The notes under the pieces are model-generated. The model did not search any database and was not told the origin of the DNA. It saw only the letters and a program-made list of their open reading frames with translations. DNA of 64,000 nucleotides from Topomyia yanbarensis. Its lineage: Eukaryota > Arthropoda > Insecta > Diptera > Culicidae. Location: assembly GCF_030247195.1 (NCBI RefSeq), contig NC_080672.1, positions 310,814,627-310,878,626 of the forward strand. The letters run 5' to 3'. Both the position numbers and the translations under genes were made by a program. The first letter of the stretch is position 1. Every line of letters begins with the position of its first letter. Positions 21,401-33,265 of this stretch are shown here, piece by piece.

Positions 21401-24400
21401 TGTTCTATTGGTGGGTTACGGGAACGTCGCTATAGAATATTCAAAACACGATTTTATGTTGTCACTACTATGAAAACCTCTTCATAACGTTCCCATAACT
21501 CATACAAATACATTGTTTGCGTTTTAAAATCACTATGTTGAATACATTCAACGTTGAAAGTTTAGGAAAACGAGAGAAAAAATTATTGGATAAAATGAAA
21601 AAATATTGTTAAGTTGTTAGCTTATAGTACTCCTCTCTGCCCTCGTATGCAAAAGCGACGTAAGCGTCACTTTGGTCAAATTTCATTTTTTTAATATTTA
21701 TGAGTTCTCCACAAAAATCCACGTCTTTCAGTGTAATTGACTTTAAAAAATTATGCAAAATGGCCATTTAAAACGAGAAAAACAAAGTGACGTCGACGCC
21801 AATGTTTACCAAAGTGACGTACCGGTGCAATATAGAATAGAAGGTATATTTGACAAGGTAAAACAGTTTATTCTTAAGCTGTTGTATCATAAGTAATGTT
21901 GGAAGCGAGATAAGCACCATTTTGTGATGTAAATGGCTAGGGTGATGTTATAATGTGGCTAGGATGGCATTCAAATTAGTTTTTTAGCACGATAATTTTT
22001 TTTAACCATTTATATTTTATAAAGAAGTTTCCTGTGCAAGCTCGAAAGCAGCAAGCTTAGTCTTTTTCAACATGGATTTTTCATACCACAATAATGTACG
22101 AATGTATCTTGGTGAAAAATTTTGTTCGAAACCTTGACCGCTGTTGTTCTATATTTCATCATTTTAGTGCGCAATTGGTACCCAACCAATTAATTTCAAA
22201 ACCAATTCCAACCAAAACACCTGCAAATGAAATGGAATTTATTCAAGTGTAATAAACCGTGAGTTGAACTATTCACATATCCAGCTCCAAATTTATACGA
22301 AAATTTCATGAGGTCAGTCCGCGGCAATGTTAAGCCAGTTTCATTAATTTTTCAAAGTATAGCATGAAAACTGGTATTAATATAACACGAACATTAATAA
22401 ACTGTATATATAAAGGCTCTAAATTAATTTTGAAACCATCTGAGAGACTTTGTGGATTAAAAATTAGTAACCCATACCAGTGAAACGTTTGTACCTGAAT
22501 ACACCTGTCATTCGACACGCTTCCCGATCAGAACGACATAACAGAAAGCTATCAAATTTATATGTCATGTTGATATTTATTACTCACTGTGTTATTTTTG
22601 TGATATCCCAATCAGCAAGGCAAGCAAACTTATATCAAGATTATATCTTCTGGTGATATCATTGAACTGCTAATATGTTTTTAATGTACGCATGTAACGA
22701 TGATGTTTTAATATATTACATATTCTTTCACAATTATCTTTGAACGCTAACTGTAAACTGTAAAGCGGGCAAATGACCAGTTGGTTAAAGCCCCAATAAA
22801 CAAATCAATCAATCAACTGTTAATGATTGTTATATTACACAAATGACCATCTATTTGCTAATACGCTGAAGTCTCTTTTTATGCGTATTTATTCAACTTT
22901 TAAAGCAAATTTTCTAAGTTTTTATTGATTTCCTTATATTTGCGTTTTCTATAAGGATATTCAGAGTTCCACGATTTTGAGAATAGATAAGTTTTAGATG
23001 CAAGAGGTCGGAAAACTTGAAAATAAGGTATTTAGACACTCGTCTGACACGCAATTTCGAATATGTGGCTTATGATTTCAATGTTGAAGCCTTTATTCAA
23101 AAAGTTTTGGAATCGCAATGTTATCAACAAGCTATTCTAAAGAATATAATTTTCATATAAAGCTTATTTTAAAGAAGATGTAGGAAGTATCAAGCACTCC
23201 AGATGAAATAAAGAAACGCGGATTCAAATAAAAAAGCATTTTTAAACTATGTGTTATGGTTTAGTCAAATGATTCTATATATAATTTTCTTTTAATTAAT
23301 TGTGCATATTGCGAAAACGAATTTTCAGAACGGATAACGGAAAAACTGTTTCATATATACTGATTTCCACAATACTGTTATGAATTTTGTAGGATCTTCA
23401 GTCCGATTTTTCAAATTTATGCGGGTTTTTCATAAACAACCGAAACTTGTCCAGTTTGTGGGTATCTGATTTTGTGCGTTCTCCGAATTACCAAAGCATT
23501 GTAATTTTTTTATTTCAACCCCCGCATAAAAATGTTTAAGTTTGAGATTGTTGTATCTTTTCATTCCGCCTAAGACAGTTTGACATTTACAATGAACTGA
23601 CAATTACTTTGAATGCGCATATGTACTAATATTTCCGTTGTATTCGATGGTGCTTCGTTCGTCTTAAAAAACATCGAACTAACAAATTTTCGTAATAAAC
23701 AAGATACTTGATTCATTTTGAAGAAACTTAAAAAAGGAATAATGCGACCTGTTCAAATTGTTGAAAGATTAATATTTGTGAGTATACTGCATAAAGCTAA
23801 ATATCAATATTTCAAAATGGCCTAGAAATCTCTGAATAAATACACATCCCAGCTGGTATTATTGTTTGCTGTTACAATTTAAATATGTGTTTTAGATAGT
23901 GCTTGAAATAGCTAAAAACTTTGATTTAAAAATATTGAATAAATTCCTCCTTAAAACTAAATAAAATTTAGAAAGGAAAACATGAAGTATTCTAAAATTC
24001 GTCACACCGAAGAATCCTCAACAATTTCTCGAATTTTATGATTATCTGTTATAATATTCGCAGTTGATAGATTGAACTATTGTAAAAAATTGTATTTCTG
24101 CGAATTTATTAGATGTGAGATAATTGTACTGGTTTGCTTAATCTTCCCCATTTTAAAAATGCTAATAACAAAATCCCAAAAGCGACTTTACTTGAAATGT
24201 CAAAATGCAAGCCTCAAAACGTTGGTATTTGTTTCTTTGAATCTATTAGGAATCATAAGTAACATTTGTCGTGTTCCCCGTAAAATAATGCAGGTAAATT
24301 ATCCGCTAAATGATACCATATCGCATCGACATTATTCCTAAAACTCGTGTAAATCATGTTAACGTACAAGAGAAGCACCGAAGCACACTACTCAGAATCT

Positions 24401-27400
24401 AAAAATAGCCCCACTTTCCAAATCTGAACAGATATTATAAAGCTATTCAGTCTATCGTAATATAGGCAGCTGTAGTAGTGAGCAAAACTGTATGAAAACA
24501 AATCGTATTATACAAAGAAAACAAACAGTTCTTTGGCTTTGGCAAAGTTCAATGTGTGCGTTCTGGAATCATCTTCTGCATCTATAATCGTTTCGCCCTT
24601 GACGAATGCGTAGAATATTATGCTAACATTAAACATCGGTCGAAAGCAACGTCGTTGGTTCATGCAGGAAACATCCCCATAAAACTCAGAATACCCAGGT
24701 TCAAATCGCTATATCCACTAATAACAATCAGCGTGTCATATATTTATAATAACAATCAGCCAGCATGTATGCAATCATTTGACAAAACTATAGAAAGCTT
24801 TTGCTACATGAAGCTTTTTGCTTCAAAACCAAAAGCACCTTAATGTATGCAATATTTTTCTATTTTATTCTATTTTTAGACCTGCACGCTAAATTCGTTG
24901 ATACTATACAATAGGTAATAAAAGCTATATTGGCCGTAGGGGAACCTAACAAAATTTGTTATAATTCTGATAGAAGCCTATCGCAGGTTGTCATATTTTT
25001 GATATATACTAGAAGAATTTCTGTTATGTTTTCTGTTATTTTACCAACTAACGAGACCAAAGTTTTAACATAACTTGTTATTATAACAAAGTAACTCAGT
25101 CTGTAATAATTTTGTTATTTCTTTCTGATCGGGTTGATCTACTAAAAATGCAATCGGATTAAGACCAACTCCAGAATAACCGTATACTAGGAAGACTTCA
25201 AATGTGCTTGAATAGTTTATAGACAACCTATATGATGTATATTGATGTGCCGTGTAACAGGAATATTCACTAAAAAGTTACCAAAGAAGCGGGAAACCGA
25301 AATTACCGGGACCAGTAGTTAAGTGGAACACTGTATCCAAACGTCTTCAAATATGATTGTATTTTTCACAGATTTTGATGTGCCGCATGACAGAAAAAAT
25401 TACTAGAATTGTTTGGTTTGAACTACCATATTCCAGAAATGTTAATAAAGTGTCCCTATTTGACATTGAATTTGCATTGTTCATAAATTATAGGGTTTAT
25501 ATTATTTGATATGTCGTATGACAGAAATGTTTAACAGAAACGTTTCATCCCGGATGACTTTACATTAGGGTGTCCCAAAATGACATCATATTAAAAAAGT
25601 CATCGGGTTCACTTCTTAAATAAAAGGTTAGGGTGTTAGGATTACTTTCTTCTTCGGAGTGAATTTTTTAAAACGCTTCCTACTGGTGGCGAATTTAGAT
25701 TTTTAGAAAAATGGGCCGATTTTGGATAAAATTTCAAATTTATACCTGTTGAAGTGATCCTGAACTGTCTTAGATTTTTTTCAGCATTTTTTTATTTTTC
25801 TGAAGATCCAAATGGAGAAGTTTGGTTAGTTAGTTTGTACAGATTTTAAATTATAACAGCGGCAGAGCCATTTAAACTTAGCTAAAAGTGAAATTTTTGG
25901 TGTTTTTCAGTATTTTTTCTTCAAAACTGGGTATCTACAAAATTTTAAAAGTATAGAAAACATTTTATATAGTTGAACCGTATACAGGGGCGTAATTTTG
26001 CTGAAGAAAGTGTATAGCTACGGCTAATATGGTATGAGTTATATATGTTTTTTTGTTAGAAAACCTTTGATATTTTTAGCAATTCATCAAAAATAATGCT
26101 GTACCAAAAAGTAAATCCGTTCAGTCAGAAGATGCGCTGTATTTTGTTGTAAAACTTTTTCGAGGATATTTGCCTCAAATTTGACTATTTCGGAATTATG
26201 TGATCTAAACAGTAAATATCAGGTTTTCAACACTCACCTCACTCTTCTGCATTTTTCTCCACTTTAAAGTTCCTAACATAGAAATAAGACCTTATATACA
26301 AAATGTGAATACGCCTCTCAGTTCAGCCGTCAAATATACGCCATAACTTGCCATTAACTCGACATATTTGTATAATTTTAGTGATTTTCAAACCCGCTAG
26401 GTGGCCATTAGTATACAAAATAATTTTTAAAAAATCGTCAAATGCTCATAAAAACCGATTCTGATGTACTAGAGACAAGCAAAAAACGCAATTTTTCATC
26501 ATTTTCCTTCTGTTTTCCGAAAAATAATATGCGGACTAAGCACACTTAAGTTGATTTATTTTGTAGAACTGTGTTATTTTTGATAAATATCATAAAATAT
26601 CAAAAGTTATTTAACAAAAACTTTAATAACTCATACCCCATTGGCCGTAACTATACACTTTTTTCAGCAAAATTACGCCCCGGTATTCGGCTCAACTATG
26701 CAAAGTTTTCTCTATACTTTTAAAATTTTGTAGATACCCAGTTTTGAAGAAAAACTACTGAAAAACACTAAAAAATTCACTTTTTACTAAGTTCTAATGA
26801 CTCTGCCGCTCTTATAATTCAAAATTTGAAAAAACTAACTATCCAAACTTCTCCATTAGAACCTTCAGCAAATAAAAAAATGCTGAAAAAAATCTAAGGT
26901 CGTTCAGGAGCACTTCAAGAGGCATTTGAAATTTTATCCAAAATCGGCCCATTTTTCAAAAAATCAAAATTCGCCGCCAGTAGAAAGCATTTTGGCAAAT
27001 TCACTCCGAAGAAAAAAGTGCTCCAAATACCTTAACCTTTCATTTAAGAAAAGGGCCCGATGACTTTTTTAACATGATGTCATTTTGGGACACCCTACTT
27101 TACATGTGATAGCATTGTTCGTATAAAACCGAGCTGGTGCACCTTGATGTGCCGCGTGACAGGAATATTCACTCAAAAATTCATCCGTTGAAAAGGAATC
27201 TGGAATCACCGAATGTGTTGTAATGTTTCTCCGTGTTTCCGGATGATTTTACATGTCTGCAGATCATCGTTAATGTGCCGCATGGCAGGTATCTTCAAGT
27301 ATAAATGTTTCACAAACATGGGTAGCGCATTCCGAATTCACTAGGACTTCCATCCCAGAACCGCTTCCACGTTGCCTGATATAAGGCCTACATGATACCG

Positions 27401-30400
27401 AAATGAAGTCATAGTGTTGAAATGTAGGATAACATATACAATACATTTTATAATAATACCTGGCTTGCAGCTAAACTTTGGAATATTAATGAAAATGTAC
27501 TGAATGGCCCTCGGATATAACCCACGGAACATCCGTATAGATCCCAAACCGACCATCTGACTAGATCACTACATATAGCCTCAGAAACTTGAATGAATTC
27601 ATAATCATAATAATTCAGTTTAAACGGTTGGTAATATACGGCACGCTTTACCCGGTACTATTGGTTTGCATACGTACATCAGAATTGCATAAAAACAGTG
27701 AAATGAAATCGCTATTTTTTGCAAAAGTGATGTTAGCTAAAATTTACAAGGCTTTTGCAAAAAAGTGAAACTTTAAGCAATTGGCTATTATCTACGATGG
27801 ATTGTACACATGGGTTACAGAACAGATAGTTGAAACATTATTCGTGCTTTCGAAAACATCTCAAAACACAAAAATTGGTTTCCTGAAAAATATTCCTATT
27901 GGCGCTAACGTCAGAATTGCATAAAAGGGCAGCTCTGTAGCTGTAAAAATTATGTTGTGGGTGATGCAGACATAAAAGCTATTAACAATAAAATCTTAAC
28001 TTGTAAAATGGTCAAGTTGGACATTTTTTAGGTTTAAATGAAACATCCTTAGCTTTCGTGAACTGGCAATATGTTTATCAGCTTTCTCATTACATAAACA
28101 GTATACAATAGCTCTTTTGAGCAAAACAAAAATTTGGGCAGCAGAGAGTTAAACAGAAGTGAAAATTATCTCTTAAAATTTAGTGTGTTAATGTAAATAC
28201 CGGTTATCATTATGTGATAATCATCGGCGAAACCATACGTCGGAAACCCAAGCTCAATAAGTTTCCTCAACAAACCATTGGTGACAAGGTTCCATCGAAA
28301 TGGTGACAGCACATCCGCAGACACTCAGTTTCCTTATCTCTACTTGTCTTAACGACGAGCACAGATGTCGGTTGCTAAGCATTGCGTGTATCCAGTTCGT
28401 GATATACGAAGGTACTCCATGACCTCGTGCTGCTTCTAATATGGATTCGAAGGACACGTTGCCAAAAGCACCTTCAATATCGAGAAAAACTCCTAAATTA
28501 GATTGCTTTTGTGAAAAAGGTTTTTCAATGTTGTTGTAACATTGTGTAACAGGGTGGTAGTAGACTTCCCCCACTGATATGCATGTTTCATTGCATGCAG
28601 CGTGTGCTCTCCCAAGCTAACATCCCGAATGTAGTGGTCAATTAAACGTTACACTGATTTGAGAAGGAAGGAGGTCAGACTGATCGGTATAAAGCTCTTT
28701 GCCTCCTCAAAAGTGACGCGGCAACCTTTGTTTCCCGCCACAGTAATGGAATGTATCCTGTTGAAAGACTACAAGTAAGAACCTTTTTCAAAATATGCTT
28801 GAAGTGATCATATCGTTTTTGTAGTGGAACTGGAACAGAGACTTATACGAAGCAAAACTTTCAATCGCCCATTTAATCGATTCGGTTGTCACAATTCTAC
28901 GAGCAAATGCCCAAGAATCAGAACTACCTGAAAAGAACTCAGGGGCAGTCGTCGGTGATGGTTTCGTACAGCCTGGAAAGTGTGAATCAAAAAGACTTAT
29001 TTAATCTACTAGACTTGATACATTTGTACAGAGGTTTTTCCAACTACTTCGCTCAGAGGATCGAAGGGCATTTCTGTATACTTTGCGAGCCAACTTAAAT
29101 ACCTCCGATACGTCCCTGCGTATGCAATTCCAATCTCTTCTGCATAACTTTTTGAGTCGAACAAGTTCGAAAGATACCCATGAAACTTAGTCGCCAAGCC
29201 CTCTTCGTAGAGGTCCCAGTTCGTAAATTTGGGATTAAGATATGTGACGATATCTAGTGAGGCGTTTAAATGATCAAAGATGATATACTTATGATCAGAT
29301 AACGACGGTTCCAGCTCGTTTGGTACGAGCCAGTTTGCCAACTCATGCGTAATACCGTCAGAGCAGAGAGTTACATCCAACACCTCTTCTCTGCCAGCTC
29401 GTGCAAATCTTGGGCGGTTTTCTGCATTAAGAATATGCAGATTTGTACTACTTAAGTATTCCATTAATTCGGTGCCTCTCAAATTGATATTTGAGCTGCC
29501 CCAAATTAAGCGGTGGGCATTTGCATCACAGCCGATTATGAGAGGTAATTCATTTCTGCCACAGTATGATACAACCCTTTTACAATCATCAGATGGTGAT
29601 GGTTCATTATGCGGCAAATATGCCGGACTATATACGTATTTCTTGTATATTTACCGAAACACCACAAATATCGCGAGTTGTGAGGTCGGATATAAGACAT
29701 GCGTCAAAAGCACTATTTGCATGACGCATTTGACGTGAATTTGTCATGCCATTTTTGTTGAAAGCTACGAAGACGGGGTTAAGTATGTTTCCAACATAGA
29801 AGTTTCCTTTGTGTAAATACGGTTCTTGGACCAAAACTATAGAAGTTTTTCCTTCCTGCACAAGGCAGGATAGATTCGTAGTTACTGTTCGTTTATGCTG
29901 AATATTAATTTGTGCTATTCTAACCATACTCGATCATAGCACTACACATTTCATCATCAGCACTTGTTGTACAGCAACTAGAAGATAACAAACACGTTGG
30001 CCTATAGCGAACCCCGAAATGCGCATTAGGGACACGACCATCATTTGAATCCAACGATTTGCGAAGAAACAAACGTCCACTGTGTCAGAGATTCGCTTAA
30101 CACAGCAACGGTAAGACCCACGACACTCCGTGTGCGACTGGCATATTTTAGTCCTGCCAGCCATTCAGTCCTCGGTACGGAGAAACGCCTTTGCTTGAGG
30201 ACTCCTGTTTTCAGTCGCCTCTTACGACATGGGAACGGGAACCCAGTAGATCAATTCTTGGTTGAGATATTTCAACCCGCCGGATGCCATACGGCCTCTA
30301 GGCTGGTTTTGTCCGAAGAAAGATAATAGACTGTTGTCAACCTCCTAGTGGAGCACAACCATTAAGCCTAAGATGGTTGGAAAGCTGTTCTATATTGATT

Positions 30401-30773
30401 CTTCTTGTTTGTAGACTAGAATGACATCTGTTTGACTGATCTGTTTATGAACTTTCAATAATTTACCACACTTACATTAAATTTAAGCATCAAAATCAAC
30501 CATTTTCATCAACCCATCCCCCCTACACCAAATTTCTGACTACTTCACTTAATAACACAAGAAAATTATTTACTACTATCTAGATATTCTGAACTTACCT
30601 GTCCAATAGTTCCATTTCCGTAGTCTACCTGACGGCATTCGGTCATGGCCACGATGGCCACGCTGAGATTCACTCGCAGAGCGTAAACATTAAAGAAGCC
30701 AAGGAAGGCCATAAACACCACCATGTACCGTCGGCGTTTCCAAAACATCCACAGGGGCGAGGAGATTCCATCG
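14953..30773 (-). CDS. SLC17-family MFS anion/phosphate transporter (spliced; 5' end not resolved)
   Basis: Multi-pass membrane transporter of the SLC17 family (sialin, VGLUT and Na/phosphate cotransporter relatives), which moves organic anions or phosphate across the plasma or lysosomal/vesicular membrane. Minus-strand exons are 30599-30773, 16447-16566, 15683-16229, 15486-15619 and 14953-15417 (stop at 14953). All inner junctions are GT-AG and phases agree, giving about 479 residues against a usual ~480-520. Visible hallmarks are RRRYMVVFMAFLGFFNVYALRV (TM1), QMQGYVLSSFFYGYILT, GGFISNRFGG, the RIIEGIFEGVTFPC stretch, HAVWSRWAPPGERSR, HFSENWGFYTLLTQLPTFL, and NHLDLSPKSAG near TM10-11. The C-terminus is a hydrophilic tail ending KIEDEK. 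The first exon seen starts in mid-codon (two bases come from upstream), so the start ATG is in an unlocated exon. The 14-kb intron 16567-30598 is full of transposons. Substrate cannot be told from sequence. Confidence 0.9.
15486..15619 (-). CDS. Transporter internal exon
   Basis: 134 nt, phase 1 in and phase 0 out (donor CAG/GTATTG). It encodes the TM7 region FVSAIPYLVMGILLFVAGYL. Confidence 0.88.
15683..16229 (-). CDS. Transporter internal exon (largest)
   Basis: 547 nt between acceptor AATCAG/GTTTTC and donor AAGG/GTGAGT. It encodes TM3-6 with RIIEGIFEGVTFPC, PPGERSRMASIAFAGNYAG and the central loop (WIKPKEKEFILASLGRTEG). Confidence 0.92.
16447..16566 (-). CDS. Transporter internal exon
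   Basis: Exactly 40 codons, phase 0 at both ends (acceptor TTGCAG/GAACAA, donor ACTAT/GTAAGA). It encodes FDWSSQMQGYVLSSFFYGY and GGFISNRFGGNY, the TM2 region with the MFS loop. Confidence 0.9.
16919..19257. mobile_element. Long-arm foldback element enclosing a LOA fragment
   Basis: The left arm 16919-17255 and right arm about 18935-19257 are inverted copies. Both have CATGAGAACTTTGTCACAAA, TTTTGAAAAGGGTCAAACTT and the inner stretch ending in CCTACCTACCGTCAAAAATT. The interior (17256-18934) is unrelated to the arms and contains a LINE RNase H fragment. No flanking duplication was identified, so true termini are uncertain. Left-side AT-rich sequence from 16620 could also belong. Confidence 0.7.
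18300..18840 (+). pseudogene. LOA-type LINE C-terminus (RNase H end and zinc motif)
   Basis: Decayed LINE tail inside the foldback. SIPSNEKVDTWIRM (about 18335) matches the RNase H ending HSGIPGNExVDxLA. Further on are HDFIRVISRVMYNQYS-like sequence (about 18555-18605) and CTCGGGYRDIKHVVWSCAKY (about 18652-18712), a CX1C...HX4C cluster typical of LOA/Lian-type LINEs in mosquitoes. Several frames are used. Upstream interior sequence (17800-18250) may belong too but is too decayed to call. Confidence 0.6.
19258..20940. other. Intron sequence; possible MITE at about 19694-20025
   Basis: Mostly AT-rich with no genes. The segment starting AGGGACCATGCATAAATGAC (19698), with a G-run at about 19736 and ending near ACGACATTGAATTAATG (about 20008-20024), resembles an abundant mosquito MITE pattern. 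Terminal pairing is imperfect and no target duplication was found. Confidence 0.3.
21045..21225 (+). pseudogene. pogo/Tigger-like transposase C-terminal relic
   Basis: One frame reads ATDIVPFDPNIYKSTDVAEA, a stop, then a proline/serine-rich tail (TSDLIPPCARSD). This resembles the end of DDE_1 (pogo/Tigger/Tc5-like) transposases, where an ATGIxPFxPxxF motif follows the last acidic residue. It is short, with a stop. Confidence 0.35.
21250..25240. other. Intron sequence, no gene seen
   Basis: AT-rich, with a few weak repeats. One stretch (22760-22825, TTAAAGCCCCAATAAACAAA followed by ATCA repeats) looks like the tail of a 5'-truncated LINE. Another (about 24950-25130) contains repeated TAACAAAATTTTGTTA-like motifs. 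Confidence 0.35.
25242..27400. repeat. Diverged ~130-bp tandem array
   Basis: Five monomers start with a shared phrase like TGATGTGCCGCATGACAGGA at about 25242, 25376, 25507, 27144 and 27272. Spacing is 134, 131, 97 (after removing the inserted element) and 128. Monomers are well diverged, so the array is old. A hAT-type foldback sits inside monomer 3. Confidence 0.6.
25566..27097. mobile_element. hAT-type foldback element, 1532 bp
   Basis: Ends TAGGGTGTCCCAAAATGACA (left) and TGTCATTTTGGGACACCCTA (right). It is flanked by an exact 8-bp duplication CTTTACAT at 25558-25565 and 27098-27105, matching the hAT target preference nTnnnnAn. The inverted arms run about 540 bp each (to about 26110 and from about 26550), leaving a ~440-bp loop, so the element is almost all stem. 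Monomer 4 of the host tandem array carries a near-identical unoccupied site (about 27240-27256). No transposase is encoded. Confidence 0.85.
27400..28170. other. Intron sequence, nothing recognised
   Basis: AT-rich. It has two short repeats of GTCAGAATTGCATAAAA type (about 27679 and 27910). No coding similarity. Confidence 0.35.
28175..28770 (-). pseudogene. LOA-type LINE reverse transcriptase fragment
   Basis: Minus-strand RT: FIPISLTSFLLKSV (about 28695), HAYQWGKSTTTLLHNV, then LGVFLDIEGAFGNVSFESIL (motif A, typical of LOA/Lian LINEs) and AARGHGVPSYITNWI. A decayed YGFADDYHIM catalytic box lies near 28220-28245. Stops and frameshifts interrupt it, the motif B region is damaged, and the 3' half is absent beyond about 28175. 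Confidence 0.75.
29009..29927 (-). pseudogene. LOA-type LINE endonuclease
   Basis: EEP endonuclease in two frames: MVRIAQINIQHKRTVTTNLS ... IVLVQEPYL (29927-29628), then LPLIIGCDANAHRLIWGSSN (catalytic D/N), RGTELMEYLSSTNL, VLDVTLCSD and LEPSLSDHKYIIFDHL (SDH motif; 29617-29090). One frameshift near 29620 separates the halves, otherwise well preserved. It continues toward the RT at 28770. Confidence 0.8.
29928..30340 (-). other. 5' leader of the LOA-type LINE
   Basis: GC-richer, minus-strand non-coding. It contains CATGTCGTAAGAGGCGACTG (about 30229-30210), able to form a GTCG/CGAC hairpin, preceded by GTTCCCGTTCCC. Similar phrases occur in leaders of several insect LINEs, by memory. Exact 5' end not determined. 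Confidence 0.5.
30599..30773 (-). CDS. Transporter first identified coding exon (TM1)
   Basis: 175 nt between acceptor TTTCTAG (30774) and donor CAG/GTAAGT. It encodes SPLWMFWKRRRYMVV, TM1 with NVYALRVNLSVAIVAMTE, and a short extracellular stretch with a possible N-glycosylation site (NGT). It begins with one base of a split codon. Confidence 0.9.
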
Positions 30774-32990
30774 CTAGAAAAACAGAAAGACAATATATGT
30801 TTCCACTCAAATCAGAGCCACATTCAAAATCATAATAATCAATCCCATAAAGATGGGAAATCCCATAGAAAATGGGACAAATAAGCGATCATGGTCAGTG
30901 CAAGGATTACAGATTTATTTTCGAAGCTAAATGAAATATTTAATAAAGATAGAAATTAGTTAATAGGAGATGGCTTTCGCAATACAATTCTGCTATTTAG
31001 TAAATGTAGTAGGTCTGAAATATTCTTCCACATTACAAATTGATTCTCTTTCATAACTCACGAAATAAAGTAAACCCCATCCACTATCTCCTACCAACGC
31101 TGTGAGGCGCGAGGCAACAAAGGACTAGTCCACATCGACAGATGGCAAAGATTGATTGTCGTTTCTAAATTATCACGCCTCTAATATATGATAAGTCAAT
31201 CGATTTGCTGCAAATCCTTTATCGTATTGATTGAGGCAGTCCAATTTGACAATGTACTCGAAAAGCGGTAAAGTACCCAGAGATTTATGGTAGTAGGATT
31301 ATCGATCACTGGCCGTACATTCAAAAATTCTCATTGACTCACTTCCTGTCGAAAATTTTTTTTTGTTGTCTTAGCCAATTATTCGAAATATAGAAGTTTT
31401 CCCACGATCTAGAAAAAATAGTTTGGCGCACCAGAACGCAAATTTAACAAAAAAAATTAGGTTGAACAGTGAACGCAAAATAATTGACCCAGACAACCAA
31501 TTTATTGTTCATAAGCCGTATTAATCTAGGATTTGCTCGAGCAAAGCTTCTGCTATCCATGTCATATTTGCTGACAGGTCTTATTTATTTCCTTATCACC
31601 TGTATCAATAAAGTGCTGAAATGGCTATTAGAGCCGAAAAGAGATTGGGGTGAAGGCGCACGTGGGTAGGTTCACCAGGGAAAATAGATTCGATGTTCAC
31701 GGAACTAAATATAAGCAAATGAGAGCACATATATCACATATAAAATTCCGAATATCACCACTCGATCTACTAGTCCAAATAATTAGGTGAATCAACATAA
31801 CGAAACCCTTTCAGTTGGCTTAATTACATATTTTCCTCCTAACGTTCGAACTTTTACCCTACCGTACGCTACACATTGTTGAGACAGACTTTTCTTATCA
31901 CCATAATCCGGTTCCACGCGACAATAAAAGGCCAATCAATCGCCCGATGTTGGTGGTGCCACTCGATTGACCACTTGGGATTTTCGAAAATATGTGAAAG
32001 CTCACTGTGCGCGTACTAAAAGCAGGCTGGGCTTATCAGCTGGAATTTGACTGATAAAGTCCGAACTTCATTTAGAAGGCAATAGGGCACATGCGACTTA
32101 ACGGATTTGGCGTTCCATTGCTGGAGTACCTACCGGATCCTAATTGAGCTAGCGGGGAGTATGAAACGATTGCCAATACTCTGCTATAGAGAACGGTACT
32201 TGTCAAAAAGGTAATTGATTGAATTCAATGAACATTGATTTTAGGTGGACCTGATCGTTGAAAACCGATGAATGAACTTGAATTTATGAATAGGTCAAGA
32301 TTATACGTGGGCGTTGTTTTTGGGGGCTGGAATTGTTTAGGCGTTTCTTTTTACTCAGAATTGAAATCTTACAAAAGATAAGAATTTGCGCGAGTACAAT
32401 CAGTCCAAAGGGTAGCAAGTGACAGCTGTGTATATATAGTATCGATTCTGCAATGACATTTCTCCGTGTTTGGCGATTAATCAGTTCGATTTCCGTGACG
32501 CAAGCTTTCCGGATAAGACGTCAAACAATAAAGCGGGGAAATTTCATTGCTAAATATACAACACGGATCGAAATATGACTATTCATGGTGGATATCGGAT
32601 TTTCAAGTCTATTTTCACTACATTTACGAATATTGTTCTGTCCGTTTGAGTTGCGTCTACTATCTCAGTCCAACCGTATTGCTTCCAATGGTAAAAATAT
32701 GGCTGTTGGTTCAAGCTGTAAGAAAGCAGCAGTAAAGGTTCTCAAACGAATGGGTCACAAAGCAATGGAGTTTGCAAAGCGTTGTCAGGAATTGTACATT
32801 ATATTGATATCACTTTATCCAAACGACGTATACTGCCGGAGGCTGAACACAACCTCAAAAAGTTGTGGTTTAATGATTGATATTTTATTTAATACGATTA
32901 TTGGATGAGAACACGATTTTTAACACTTAAATATTTTTTTTAAATTTAAGTTACAAAACTGGTATTTTTAATAGAAAGTTCTAAAATAGC
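30774..32990. other. Probable transporter intron, no gene seen
   Basis: No convincing coding exon on either strand. The start-codon exon of the transporter could lie here or further right. Confidence 0.35.
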
Positions 32991-32999
32991 ATCAGCGTC

Positions 33000-33265
33000 A
33001 GCGTAAAGTATTCAATTATCAACCAGTAAATTCAACAGCAACCTATGCCTTTCGTTTGAAATTAAGTTTGAGAAAATCGGTAGGATCATCTCCGAGTAAC
33101 CAACGTGCCATTGTTTGTCACATACATATAAACACACATTTGCTGAACTCGACGAAGTGAATCGAAAGGTAAAAGAGTTTCGGCCCTCTGCGCCTCTGTT
33201 CACCAATCGATTTTCAGGATGATTGCATAACCTTTCTATAGGAGAAAGGCAAAGATGTTTATATA
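33000..33265. mobile_element. Mosquito-type interspersed repeat (unclassified)
   Basis: The stretch with GAACTCGACGAAGTGAATCG, TTTCGGCCCTCTGCGCCTCT and GCATAACCTTTCTATAGGAG-AAAGGC resembles a repeat I recall as abundant in Aedes and Culex introns. Superfamily not determined. Confidence 0.4.

Larger units (their letters stand above)
16567..30598 (-). other. Transporter 14-kb intron
   Basis: Bounded by donor AG/GTAAGTTC (30598) and acceptor TTGCAG (16567). It holds, from low to high coordinate, the 16.9-19.3-kb foldback, a pogo-like relic, the 130-bp tandem array with its hAT-type foldback, and the LOA LINE. No other exon was recognised inside. Confidence 0.8.

Noticed and set aside
32430..32490. 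TATATATA plus TCAGTTC as a plus-strand promoter
   Set aside because: Spacing is about 50 bases, the DPE-like GGATA is one base out of register, and no downstream exon is seen.
32585..32908. 107-codon ORF as an upstream gene
   Set aside because: No recognisable domain. It overlaps another chance ORF in AT-rich DNA.
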